DNA of 48,769 bases from Sediminispirochaeta sp964394395 (GCA_964394395.1 CAYMWV010000010.1:1-48769); one strand, 5' to 3'; shown: positions 1-6,961, counted from the first letter of the stretch. The notes: generated by a model not told the origin, from the letters alone. Program-made: numbers and translations.

Positions 1-265
1 CGTACACGACAAAATCCACCTCGAGGCCGGAAGCGGTCCGCCAGTAATGAAAGCTCTCCTCACCCCCATGATATTCTATAGCGGCCCCAAGCTCCTGAAA
101 TACCAGAGTTTCCAACCCCACACCGCTTTGTTCATCAGGTGAATCCAGCGGACCCTTCGGGCGGATAGAACGATAGACTCCGGTGTCAAAATAGTAGAAC
201 TTCGGATGCATGGATAACCGCCGAGCCTTTTGCGCTGGCCGTAAAGATATAGAGCCGTTTTTTGC
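1..265 (-). pseudogene. DUF4143 ATPase remnant (partial, left edge)
   Basis: Reading leftward, this frame gives a recognisable DUF4143 segment: KARRLSMHPKFYYFDTGVY, then about 40 residues including GLETLVFQELGAAIEY, then SFHYWRTASGLEVDFV at the window edge. This is the C-terminal, nuclease-like half of the AAA+ ATPase family that carries DUF4143. The N-terminal ATPase half with Walker A/B motifs is absent. The frame is closed by a TAG at 266-268 directly upstream, and no convincing start codon lies between it and the conserved part. The conserved sequence continues beyond base 1, so the C-terminus may be intact. I read it as a truncated, probably non-functional copy. A split or recombined gene is the alternative. 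It faces a second remnant of the same family at 339-1007. Confidence 0.6.
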
Positions 266-338
266 CTAAAACATAGGCAGCGCAAAAAGCTCTACTGCAT
301 TCACCATTGACTGACTGAAAATTACACAAGAAATCTAA

Positions 339-1007
339 TCCTCCCACCGGCGGGAACAGAAACTTTTTTCCTGTGGGGTTCCCGGCAGGCAGGATAAAGT
401 TCCCTTCTTCACAAAAGTTATCCCGAGGCTTTCTGGATCGATTTTCTTAAATCTGAAGAATTCCACCATCGCCCGGGAAACAGGGGTCTCAAGTGAAACC
501 ATCCGCGGTTATTTTGAGATTCTCACCGACACGCTCCTTGGAAGGTTTCTGCCCGCCTATCGTCGAAGGCCCAAACGAAGAATAGTAAAAGCCCCAAAGT
601 TCTACTTTGTCGATGTGGGGGTGGTAAACCACCTTGCCCGCCGGAGCCGCATTGAACCGGGGTCCGAACTTTTCGGCCGGGCCTTTGAAAACTGGATATT
701 CCACGAACTATGCGCCTACAACTCCTACCGGGAACGTTTCGCGGACTTTTTCTACTGGCAGTTATCCGGAGGCACGGAAGTCGATTTTATCGTAAACCAT
801 ATAGAGTGCGCCATCGAGTGCAAGTCCTCCGGACGAATTACCAGCAGCCATCTTAAAGGGATCAGAGAACTCAGCCTGGAACATCCGGAGGTTAAAAAAA
901 AGGTCCTGGTATGCATGATAGAGCGGGATTACACCACCGAGGACGGAATTATGGTTATCGGGTATCAGAGCTTTATCGATAGTCTCTGGGAGGGAGCGTT
1001 TTTTTAA
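339..1007 (+). pseudogene. DUF4143 ATPase C-terminal remnant
   Basis: The frame is open from just after a TAA at 336-338 to the stop at 1005-1007. It encodes NSTIARETGVSSETIRGYFE (winged-helix-like segment), LGRFLPAYRRRPKRRIVKAP, KFYFVDVGVVNHLARR, then FGRAFENWIFHELCAY and FFYWQLSGGTEVDFIV with the D/E and later ECKSSGR residues of the nuclease-like DUF4143 domain. The AAA+ ATPase half that normally precedes it is missing, and the first ~25 codons do not resemble the family. A GTG at 615 could start a shorter product, but that begins inside the conserved VDVGVVN motif. It looks like the surviving C-terminal third of a decayed ATPase. Its similarity to the opposite-strand remnant at 1-265 suggests repeated insertion or decay of this family here. 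Confidence 0.6.
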
Positions 1008-1012
1008 TCCCT

Positions 1013-1165
1013 CTACAACACCACCGACTGCTCCTGGTCCGAAGGTTGCTGCAGCACAATCTCGCCCTCCAGCCGCGCACCCGAGCCTGCCTTTACGCCC
1101 CTCCCCGCCAAGCTCGTAGATCCAACTTCGCTCCCCCCATCCTGCCCTTCACCATTCCGCTTCAT
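1013..1165 (-). CDS. possible 50-residue hydrophilic protein at the end of the HepT/MNT operon
   Basis: A 50-codon frame whose ATG overlaps the stop of the upstream nucleotidyltransferase gene as ATGA, the same coupling used by the two gene junctions before it. The product is hydrophilic and rich in Gly and Ser in its first 30 residues, then reads LEGEIVLQQPSDQEQSVVL at the C-terminus. There is no membrane segment, no cysteine and no motif I recognise. It would be the fourth gene of a coupled operon, next to the DUF4143 remnant. It may instead be a chance frame in GC-rich DNA: the only support is the start/stop overlap and the uninterrupted frame. Confidence 0.3.
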   Translation of the reverse strand: MKRNGEGQDGGSEVGSTSLAGRGVKAGSGARLEGEIVLQQPSDQEQSVVL

Positions 1166-1521
1166 CCCCCCGCCAGAAGCACCCCTTCCTCATCAACCCG
1201 CTTCCTGATATGCTCCGGCGCTTTTTCGTATTCCAGCAGGTCCACAGAAAAGTTACTGTTATCAGCCAGATCCCGGGCGCACTCCCAGAAGCCGCCGATA
1301 ATGGCCAGATCGATATCAAAATCCTCCCGGCGGGGCCCATCCTGCAGTACCAGGGAGCCGAAAAGGATCACCCGCTCCACCGAGCATTCGGAACGCATCC
1401 TGCCTGCCAGAAGTTCCGCCTCCCGCCAGGCCTCTCCTGCCCTGCAAAGAATCCGCTCCGCCTCTTCACTATTTCTTCGGCGCCAGTTGTCAGCATAGGG
1501 CTTCGGATCGAAGGGAGTCAC
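1162..1521 (-). CDS. MNT-type minimal nucleotidyltransferase (MntA-like antitoxin)
   Basis: A 119-residue protein with the polymerase-beta fold signature: G55-S56 in ILFGSLVLQDG, then D69 and D71 in EDFDIDLAI, and a candidate third acidic residue at D94 (FSVDLLEYE). In HepT/MntA systems the MNT enzyme neutralises the HEPN toxin by adding AMP to a residue near its active site. The gene starts within the stop of the HEPN gene (ATGA, 1518-1521), so the two are translationally coupled. The spacing between GS and DxD and both aspartates look intact, so activity is plausible. Substrate and toxin pairing are inferred from gene order and family, not shown by the sequence. Confidence 0.8.
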   Translation of the reverse strand: MTPFDPKPYADNWRRRNSEEAERILCRAGEAWREAELLAGRMRSECSVERVILFGSLVLQDGPRREDFDIDLAIIGGFWECARDLADNSNFSVDLLEYEKAPEHIRKRVDEEGVLLAGG

Positions 1522-2012
1522 AAAGCCTCGCCTATCTGCTTCAGTTTCCGACAGTAGTTCTGGTGAATCTCCGGAAAAAGCTCGAGAAAAGCAGTCAGGT
1601 GCCTCTGCACTCGGCTGGTCTGCTCCGGATCCAGGTCCTCCCCGTAAAGATGCCGAAACTTATGCCTGAACTTCAAAAGCTCCAGAAGATCCTTCTTTCC
1701 TGCACCATCGGGAAGCAGCGCCGGCCGAACCCCCCCAATATCAAGAGCCATCCGTTCCACCAGGGCTTTGTGCCAGCTGTCAGAGGGAAGATTATTTTCA
1801 AAAAACTTTGAAATTCGGAGAAAATAGTTTTCAAGAATCCCGTAGAGGGTGTGGATCGTGTAGGCCAGCGCCCCATAGTCTAGAATATCATCAGCACCGG
1901 CTTCAATCCGCCCCCAGGCACGAAGATTGTGCTCCCGCACCCGGAAAATCTCCCGGTAATCCCCCTCCAGCTCCGCTACTAGAGCCAAAAAGGCTGCCTG
2001 ATCCCGCATCAC
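1518..2012 (-). CDS. HepT-like HEPN ribonuclease toxin candidate
   Basis: A 164-residue all-helical protein with the HEPN catalytic R-X4-H motif visible as R116-HKFR-H121 in LLKFRHKFRHLYGEDLD, which resembles the FRHxFRHxY form of HepT-like proteins. HEPN toxins cut RNA, typically tRNA, and are paired with an MNT nucleotidyltransferase. The next gene downstream is exactly such an enzyme, overlapping by 4 nt. The N-terminal part contains an EHNLRAWGRIE segment and a run of helices, as expected for the dimerising fold. The start codon overlaps the stop of the upstream Uma2-type gene (2009-2012), making a three-gene coupled unit. Toxicity and the RNA target cannot be read from the sequence. Confidence 0.75.
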   Translation of the reverse strand: MMRDQAAFLALVAELEGDYREIFRVREHNLRAWGRIEAGADDILDYGALAYTIHTLYGILENYFLRISKFFENNLPSDSWHKALVERMALDIGGVRPALLPDGAGKKDLLELLKFRHKFRHLYGEDLDPEQTSRVQRHLTAFLELFPEIHQNYCRKLKQIGEAL

Positions 2013-2605
2013 TCCCTTTCCTTCCCCGGAGAACCGGAATCCAGAAACTGATCCACCCCAATCTCAGCCCCCAAGACATCACTTTTTATCCCATCCCCGG
2101 GCCGGTAATAATCGGGCTTCCCGTATCGCCCCTCTCGCCCATCACCCCCAAGACGGTAGACCATCACCCAGGGCCCCTCACCGTTGACAATCCAGTATTC
2201 CCGAACTCCCCTACTCTCATAAAGCCGCAACTTGTCGCTCAGATCCTTGTGGCTTGTAGAGGGGCTCAGGATCTCCACCACCAGGTCGGGAGCACCGACG
2301 GCCCCCCGCTCATCCAGCTTCTCCTGCTCGCAAAACACCGAGATATCGGGCTGCACCACCGTATCAGTCTGGTCATCTGCGGTAAAACGCACATCAAAGG
2401 GAGCAATGTAGGTCTCGCAGCTTCCCCGGTCGGTAATATCAGCGATTTCTCTTGATAAGTTCAATAAAATCGCCTGGTGCTTCCGGGTTGGAGCCGGACT
2501 CATGTTGTAGGCCACCCCGTCAATCAACTCCCACCGCTCCCCGTCATCCCAACGGTAATAATCCCCATAGGTAAACAATCCCTCTTTCTCCTTCGGCAGG
2601 CCCAT
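2009..2605 (-). CDS. Uma2-family (DUF820) putative PD-(D/E)XK endonuclease
   Basis: Starting at the ATG at 2605 (preceded by a purine-rich GGAGGAAGAGGGGG stretch), the product has 198 residues. It shows the Uma2/DUF820 pattern: FTYGDYYRWDDGERWELIDG at 11-30, D87 in VQPDISVF, E111 in PDLVVEILSPST, K125 further on, and REYWIVNGEG. These are the acidic and lysine positions of the restriction-endonuclease-like fold. Uma2 proteins are very abundant in some bacteria and their biological role is unsettled. It heads an operon with the HEPN and MNT genes, overlapping by 4 nt. An upstream in-frame start at 2674 would add 23 residues that do not resemble the family. Confidence 0.85.
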   Translation of the reverse strand: MGLPKEKEGLFTYGDYYRWDDGERWELIDGVAYNMSPAPTRKHQAILLNLSREIADITDRGSCETYIAPFDVRFTADDQTDTVVQPDISVFCEQEKLDERGAVGAPDLVVEILSPSTSHKDLSDKLRLYESRGVREYWIVNGEGPWVMVYRLGGDGREGRYGKPDYYRPGDGIKSDVLGAEIGVDQFLDSGSPGKERE

Positions 2606-2635
2606 ACATACCCCCTCTTCCTCCAAGCATACACA

Positions 2636-2644
2636 AGTATACCA
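2636..2644 (-). promoter_or_regulatory. extended -10 promoter of the Uma2-HepT-MNT operon
   Basis: On the minus strand the sequence reads TGGTATACT, an extended -10 element (TG, one base, then TATACT). The predicted start is about seven bases downstream, leaving a short leader of roughly 25 nt that contains the Shine-Dalgarno stretch before the ATG at 2605. No good -35 hexamer is visible, which is usual for extended -10 promoters. It is divergent from the yjbQ promoter. Confidence 0.5.
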
Positions 2645-2653
2645 TAAAAAGAG

Positions 2654-2688
2654 TAGAAATCGCAGCCCGTCCATGCCATAATAGCCCC
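2654..2688 (+). promoter_or_regulatory. predicted leaderless promoter of the YjbQ gene
   Basis: TAGAAA (2654-2659), a 17-base spacer, then TGC-CATAAT (TG at 2674-2675, hexamer 2677-2682), followed by exactly six bases and the ATG at 2689. With standard spacing the first transcribed base is the A of the start codon. No Shine-Dalgarno sequence lies before the ATG. Confidence 0.5.
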
Positions 2689-3237
2689 ATGCAAAGCACC
2701 ATCACCATAGCAACCGACGCCCGGGAAGGGCTCTACGACATCACCGACCAGGTGAAAGCGGTGGTCGCCGCCGCTGCCCGGGGAGCTGCCACCCAGGGAA
2801 CAACTGGCACTGGAGCCGCCGCAGGGACCCGGAACGCCCCTGCCCCGGGCACCACCGTCCAAGGAGCCACCGCCCGGGGAGCAACTGACCGAACCGCCGA
2901 CAAAAGAACATCCGGCAAAGAAATCACCACCGGCATCTGCAGCATCTACGTCCGGGGCGCCACCGCCGGAATCATGATCCAGGAAAACTGGGACGACTCG
3001 GTACAGCGGGATGTGGTCACCCTCCTGGACGGCCTTATCCCCCGGGGGGTCTGGGAACACGACCGGCAGGACGGCAACGGCGACTCCCACCTCAAAGCAG
3101 GCCTGGTGGGCCCCTCCGAAACCATCCCCATCTCCGATGGCCACCTCGCCCTCTCCACCTGGCAAAACATCTTCCTCTGCGAGTTTGACGGCCCCCGAAA
3201 AGAGCGGGAAATCGTCATCACCATCATCGGGGAGTAA
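2689..3237 (+). CDS. YjbQ/UPF0047 family protein with a low-complexity insertion
   Basis: A 182-residue member of the YjbQ (UPF0047) family, annotated in places as a secondary thiamine-phosphate synthase; the physiological role is uncertain. Family blocks are clear: EGLYDITDQVKAVV at 13-26, TAGIMIQEN at 92-100, GNGDSHLKAGLVGPSETIP at 129-147, LALSTWQNIFLCEFDGPR to residue 170. Two features are odd. About 45 residues rich in Gly, Ala, Thr and Arg (roughly 30-76, with repeated RGAT/QGAT-like units) interrupt the end of the first helix. The usual PHTTAGI motif reads RGATAGI, so the family histidine is missing and the RGAT unit recurs from the insert. H124 and H134 are kept. Fold may survive while the metal/active site is altered. 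Confidence 0.8.
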   Translation: MQSTITIATDAREGLYDITDQVKAVVAAAARGAATQGTTGTGAAAGTRNAPAPGTTVQGATARGATDRTADKRTSGKEITTGICSIYVRGATAGIMIQENWDDSVQRDVVTLLDGLIPRGVWEHDRQDGNGDSHLKAGLVGPSETIPISDGHLALSTWQNIFLCEFDGPRKEREIVITIIGE

Positions 3238-3282
3238 CGGACTTCCGGGGTTCCAGTTAGCCGCATCGCTTATTCAGCCGGG

Positions 3283-3780
3283 CTACTCCCGGGGCTTGAT
3301 AAACAGATGGGTCCAGTAATGCCCCTCTGCCACATAAGCCACCCCATGGTGCGTATAGTTCCCATTCTCGATGTTGGCTCTGTGACCTGAACTATCTAAC
3401 CAACCCTGAAACACCGCCCCTCCGGTGCTGTACCCCCAGGCAATATTCTCCGCTGCGGCCCAATAGCTTATCCCTGCATCCCCCAATCGGTCGAAGGGAT
3501 CCTTACCATCAGGATTCTCGTGGGCAAAGAAACCCCGGTTTTTCATATCCTCGGAATGGGCAAGCGCCACCTGATAAACCCGATCATCCCACGCAAGCCT
3601 GGACAGACCAATACTCTCCCGATGATCGTTCATCAACTCAACAAAATCATGAATCTCCTGGGCTAAAGCATCCGGAACCCCGTCATCCTGCCCCCCTCCT
3701 AACAAATCACACCCCCCAAGCACCACAATTGCTAAGAGCCCCATGCATACGATCGCTCTGCTTCGCATCCTCTTTGCCAT
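3283..3780 (-). CDS. CAP-domain (SCP/PR1-like) lipoprotein
   Basis: A 165-residue exported protein. Residues 1-24 form a lipoprotein signal with basic start, hydrophobic core and the lipobox LGGC (C24), so the mature protein should be lipid-anchored. Residues 40-165 are a CAP domain: ALAHSEDMKNRGFFAH with H75, ENIAWGY with E111, SGHRANIEN with H133, and the YWTHLF strand at the end. These are the conserved cavity histidine and glutamate positions. CAP proteins of bacteria bind or process varied ligands and no specific activity can be assigned. The ATG at 3780 follows GGGAGAT at good Shine-Dalgarno spacing. It converges with the YjbQ gene, with 45 bases between the stops. Confidence 0.88.
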   Translation of the reverse strand: MAKRMRSRAIVCMGLLAIVVLGGCDLLGGGQDDGVPDALAQEIHDFVELMNDHRESIGLSRLAWDDRVYQVALAHSEDMKNRGFFAHENPDGKDPFDRLGDAGISYWAAAENIAWGYSTGGAVFQGWLDSSGHRANIENGNYTHHGVAYVAEGHYWTHLFIKPRE

Positions 3781-3855
3781 ACCATCTCCCTTACCAGTAA
3801 TATTGTTCCGTCTTTACCAATATTAGCACAAAAAAGAAAAATCACCCATCTTTCC

Positions 3856-4003
3856 CGGGCGCCCCGCCCCTTCGGGCCGGCCGGGTGCTCCGCTAAACTC
3901 CTCGCCCCGGCTTTACGGCGAGCTCCTGCGGGCTTGCTCCGCGCCGCCCGACGCCCGCCTGCCGAGGCTGCGGGGTACCGCTGCGCCCCCTGGCGCTTTT
4001 TTT
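3856..4003 (+). ncRNA. GC-rich structured element ending in an orphan intrinsic terminator
   Basis: The 318-base stretch between the lipoprotein and the coiled-coil gene holds no credible gene. Bases 3856-3980 are far richer in GC than the neighbours and full of inverted repeats: CTCGCC and GGCGAG around a CCGGCTTTAC loop, CGGGCG near 3856 against CGCCCG near 3955, and two copies of TGCTCCGC. At 3983-4003 comes GCGCC-CCCT-GGCGC followed by seven T, a good terminator pointing right. No gene on the plus strand precedes it, so it may end a small RNA. A dispersed genomic repeat is the alternative. I see no clear promoter in front. Confidence 0.35.
3983..4003 (+). terminator. intrinsic terminator without an upstream gene
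   Basis: Five-base-pair GC-only stem (3983-3987 with 3992-3996), four-base loop, then TTTTTTT. It points toward the coiled-coil gene and would insulate it from read-through. Confidence 0.6.
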
Positions 4004-4098
4004 CACAAGCCACCCCCTTTTTTCGGGCAAACAGGACACTTTTTCCCCTTATATAGATAGTGGCAAACAGAAAGAGTTTGCTGTATACTATCAATAGC

Positions 4099-5125
4099 AT
4101 GGAGAAGCGAGTGGAACAGTTTGCAGAAATCCTCGAAACAGAGCTGGCCGAGGCGATGGAGGTGAAAAACCCCACAGCCCTGCACCGGCTCTCCATCCTC
4201 CTGAGCGAACGCACCATCAGCCGGGAAGAGTACCGGGCAGACCGGATCGACATCCGGGAGAGCGTAGACCAGTTTCTGGAAACCATGGAGCGCAACCGGG
4301 AGGAGTCAAACCGTCGCTTTGCAGAACAGCGGGAGCTCTCGGACCAGCGCTTTGCAGAACAGCGGGAACTATCGGACCAGCGATTTGAAGCGATGAATCA
4401 ACGCTTTGAAGATCAAAAAACGTTCACCGAAAAACGTTTTGCTTCAATGGATCACCGTTTTGACGCTGCCCAGAAAGAGCGGGACCGGCGATTCGAAGAG
4501 GCTAAACAAGAGCGGGACCGACGCTTTGAAGAGGCGAAACAGGAGCGCCTGGCCATCCAAAGCGACATGGACAAGCGCTTTGAAGCGGCAAGAGAGGATC
4601 GGGATCGGCGCTTTGAAGAAGCGAAACAGGATCGGGACCGGCGATTCGAAGAGGCGAAACAGGATCGGGATCGACGCTTTGAAGAGGCGAAACAGGATCG
4701 GCAGGCGATCCGNNNNNNNNNNNNNNNNNNNNNNNNNNNNNNNNNNNNNNNNNNNNNNNNNNNNNNNNNNNNNNNNNNNNNNNNNNNNNNNNNNNNNNNN
4801 NNNNNNNNNNNNAGAGGAGATGGACAAGCGCTTCGAAGAGGCCAAGCAGGATCGGCAGGCGATCCGAGAGGAGATGGACAAGCGCTTCGAAGAGGCCAAG
4901 CAGGATCGGCAGGCGATCCGAAATGAGATGGACAAGCGTTTTGAAGAGGCAAAGGAGGAGCGGCAGGCCAACTTCGAGGCGCTCCACAAGGAGATGGAGC
5001 TGCGCTTTACCAGTCAGAAAGAGCTGACTGAAAAACGGTTCAATGCGGTGGACCGAAGGTTCAACCTTCTCTTTGGCTTTCTCACCCTCGGCTTCACCAT
5101 CCTGGGACTTGCTATCCTGTTATAA
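4099..5125 (+). CDS. coiled-coil tandem-repeat protein with C-terminal membrane anchor
   Basis: Interrupted by a 100-N gap at 4713-4812. Removing the N rejoins the frame exactly and gives 308 codons. Residues 1-70 are a helical head (ILETELAEAMEVKN, LHRLSILLSERTISREEYRA). A long charged coiled coil follows: RRFAEQRELSDQ units, 11-residue KQERDRRFEEA units, then 18-residue units of the EEMDKRFEEAKQDRQAIR type. The last 20 residues, LFGFLTLGFTILGLAILL, form one membrane helix. This layout (head, variable repeats, C-terminal anchor) recalls Borrelia Bdr proteins, an architectural likeness only. Repeat number is uncertain because the gap lies in the repeats. An upstream GTG at 4060 is in frame. 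No Shine-Dalgarno is seen; TATACT at 4084-4089 lies nine bases before the ATG. Confidence 0.75.
4713..4812. other. assembly gap (100 N) inside a coding repeat
   Basis: Exactly 100 N, a standard placeholder length. Left flank ends ...GCGATCCG and right flank begins AGAGGAGATGG, which is precisely how the next 54-bp repeat unit continues. The true missing length is therefore probably zero or a multiple of 54 bp. Confidence 0.95.
4813..4974 (+). repeat. 54-bp tandem coding repeat
   Basis: Units begin at 4813, 4867 and 4921. The first two are identical and the third diverges (KEERQAN in place of KQDRQAI). Each codes for 18 residues of coiled coil. The unit is continuous with the sequence left of the N gap. 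Confidence 0.9.
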
Positions 5126-5182
5126 CAGGAATCCCCGCCCTCTGCGCCTCATCCATCTTCTGGATGGGGCTTGCTGTTTTTT
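5116..5182 (+). terminator. intrinsic terminator of the coiled-coil gene
   Basis: A perfect palindrome, CCTGTTATAACAGG (5116-5129), covers the stop codon. Next, GCCTCATCCA (5146-5155) pairs with TGGATGGGGC (5161-5170) through a TCTTC loop with a single wobble, followed by TTGCTGTTTTTT. The second hairpin plus T-run is a strong terminator pointing right. Confidence 0.75.
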
Positions 5183-5203
5183 AGAGCAGCTTTTTAGAGC
5201 AGC
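5178..5203. repeat. 13-bp tandem duplication over the NDK-like gene stop
   Basis: TTTTTAGAGCAGC occurs twice in a row (5178-5190 and 5191-5203). The second copy contains the stop codon (minus strand TAA at 5196-5194) of the NDK-like gene, so the duplication lies at its 3' end. Confidence 0.85.
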
Positions 5204-6141
5204 CTGGCCGAGGCGAGTAATGCGGCGGCCTCGGAGGTGTTGATATCCTCGGTAAGGTCGAAGACCGGCCCTTTCCGGGACTCACCATCTTTTTGGGCAA
5301 GCTCCACGGTACAGTTTTCCAGAAGCCGGTCCAGCATGGCGGGGTCCAGTCCCAGTCGGTTCAACTCCCGGGCGAGGGGGTCGGAATGGGGGTCCAGACC
5401 AAGCCAGACCATCCGCTCCCTCAGGCCCTCCACAGGTCCCGCCGAGGCGTGAACTCCGTTGCGGCTCATTTCGGGTTTTGCAGAAAGCCCCAGGGTTTGC
5501 CAATCCTTTAAAATCTGGGCCCGGAGACTGCCATCTTTTGCTTTGGATGGGTCGGTAGCACCGATTACGGTGCTGCGAAAACTCTCCCAGTCCAGCTTCT
5601 CCGGATCGAAAGAGGCTTCAAAGAGCACCACCTCCGCTTCAGGGGCGGTGAAAACTTCCCGTTGCCCGGGGTAAAAGCCGTTGATGCAGTAAAAGCCACC
5701 CTTTTCAAAGTAGCCGGCGTAGAGCCCCGGGGCCATCTTCACCTGAGGGCTCCTCTTCCACAGTTCGTTCAGTTCAATTCCCGATACTCCTCCCAGCCGT
5801 TTTTGGGCGCCAAGGGCGTTGAGAAGCTTGCCATCGGCCAGGGCATCCTCCCATCCCGCTTTAAAAGCGTTACGGAAGGCTTCCTTCGCCCCGCCTGGCA
5901 GTTTGTACTGCTCCGGCTGCTGCTCCACTGCAGTTTTGGCGATGGCAAAATAGTGGCGGTCGATGCTCCCGCCGGAAGCAATCTCCCCTCCCTTTACGCT
6001 CACCTGTTCAGAAAGCGCTATTCCCCATCCGTCAAGAAACTGACGGACAAAATCGATCACCTGACCCTTTGCGGCGTGGGGTTTGATAAACACAAGGGCT
6101 CTGTTCTCAAGCTGCTCTTCCATCTTTTCCATCGCTTCCAT
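5194..6141 (-). CDS. enlarged nucleoside-diphosphate kinase-like protein
   Basis: A 315-residue protein, about twice the length of a standard NDK. NDK elements are recognisable but spread out: RALVFIKPHAAKG at 14-26 (usual IKPDA, here His for Asp), VIGATDPSKAKDGSLR at 192-207 matching the family xGxTxPxxAxxGTIR block, and NGVHASAGPVEGLRERM at 228-244, where H231 aligns with the phosphorylated histidine of NVxHGSD. The region 40-190 holds extra sequence not found in normal NDKs, and the C-terminal 60 residues are unique. It might exchange phosphates between nucleotides or only keep the fold. The ATG at 6141 follows the SDR stop by one base and has AAGGAG at good spacing, so I prefer it to the longer frame from 6213. 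Confidence 0.65.
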   Translation of the reverse strand: MEAMEKMEEQLENRALVFIKPHAAKGQVIDFVRQFLDGWGIALSEQVSVKGGEIASGGSIDRHYFAIAKTAVEQQPEQYKLPGGAKEAFRNAFKAGWEDALADGKLLNALGAQKRLGGVSGIELNELWKRSPQVKMAPGLYAGYFEKGGFYCINGFYPGQREVFTAPEAEVVLFEASFDPEKLDWESFRSTVIGATDPSKAKDGSLRAQILKDWQTLGLSAKPEMSRNGVHASAGPVEGLRERMVWLGLDPHSDPLARELNRLGLDPAMLDRLLENCTVELAQKDGESRKGPVFDLTEDINTSEAAALLASARLL

Positions 6142-6142
6142 C

Positions 6143-6961
6143 CTAACTCCTTTCTTTCTCAATTCGGGCCCGGAGATCAACGCTTTCGCCATTCTCCCAC
6201 TCCCGCTGATCAATCAGTTTCAGCAAATTCCGGGCGGTATCCTCCGGTTTGTCCAGAAGTCCCGCATCCCGGTAATGGATAAACTTGTCCCGGTCGGCAA
6301 AATGTTCAGGATCACTGCGCCGAATCAGCTCCTGCATCCTGGTCTCGATAATCCCGGGCCACACCGATACAAGGCTGAAAGGGTCCTCCTCCTTCAGCTG
6401 CTCCAGCCCCACGGTCCGGATGAACATCTCCAGCCCCGCCTTGCCGGTGCAGTAGGCGCTCCAGCCATGATAGGGGTGGCTTGCCGCCCCGCTGGTGATG
6501 GCGATGATACTCTTCTTTCCCCGCATATGCATCTGCCTCGCCCGGGCGATGGTGAGGGAGGTGAGCCGCATGGGAGCTAACAGGTTTGTCCTGATATGGT
6601 GCTCCACCGCTGCGGTGGAGTTGAACCCCGCAGGACCAATGGGCTCCAGGACCCCCGCATTATTCACCAAAACCAGCTCCTGGCAGTTGCCTGGATCAAT
6701 GCCCCGGAAGATCCGGTCAATGAGAACATCAATCTCGTGAGTTTTTGAAAGATCAAAGATAATATCATGAACGATAGCCCCATCTTCTCTGCTCTCCCGG
6801 GCCAGTTCATCGCTGCCGCCCCGGCTGATGCAGAAGAGGGTGTTCCCCTTCCCCCGAATGATAATCTCCCTGGCAAGGGCCTGTCCAATTCCCCGGCTGG
6901 TTCCGGTGATGATGTAGTAGCGCACCTGCTGCCTCCTCATCTGTAATGGTAGGAGATTCAC
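6143..6961 (-). CDS. short-chain dehydrogenase/reductase, sepiapterin/benzil reductase-like
   Basis: A classical SDR of 272 residues if the GTG at 6961 is used. The NADP-binding motif TGTSRGIG is at 19-26, NNAG at 99-102, and the catalytic set is S156, Y169 and K173 (YCTGK). The pattern VLVNNAGVLEPIGPAG and GWSAYCTGKAGLEMF resembles the sepiapterin reductase / YueD benzil reductase branch, so an alpha-dicarbonyl or pterin-like carbonyl substrate is possible. The GTG overlaps the stop of the upstream phosphatase-fold gene (GTGA), suggesting coupling. An ATG at 6940 would drop seven residues. Middle gene of a three-gene operon with the NDK-like gene downstream. Confidence 0.85.
   Translation of the reverse strand: MNLLPLQMRRQQVRYYIITGTSRGIGQALAREIIIRGKGNTLFCISRGGSDELARESREDGAIVHDIIFDLSKTHEIDVLIDRIFRGIDPGNCQELVLVNNAGVLEPIGPAGFNSTAAVEHHIRTNLLAPMRLTSLTIARARQMHMRGKKSIIAITSGAASHPYHGWSAYCTGKAGLEMFIRTVGLEQLKEEDPFSLVSVWPGIIETRMQELIRRSDPEHFADRDKFIHYRDAGLLDKPEDTARNLLKLIDQREWENGESVDLRARIEKERS

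Noticed and set aside
4060..4926. frameshift in the coiled-coil gene
   Set aside because: The frame change is produced by the 100-N placeholder, which is not a multiple of three; direct joining restores the frame.
4813..4974. 54-bp tandem repeats as a CRISPR array
   Set aside because: Units are contiguous without spacers, in frame, and encode coiled coil; no cas genes nearby.
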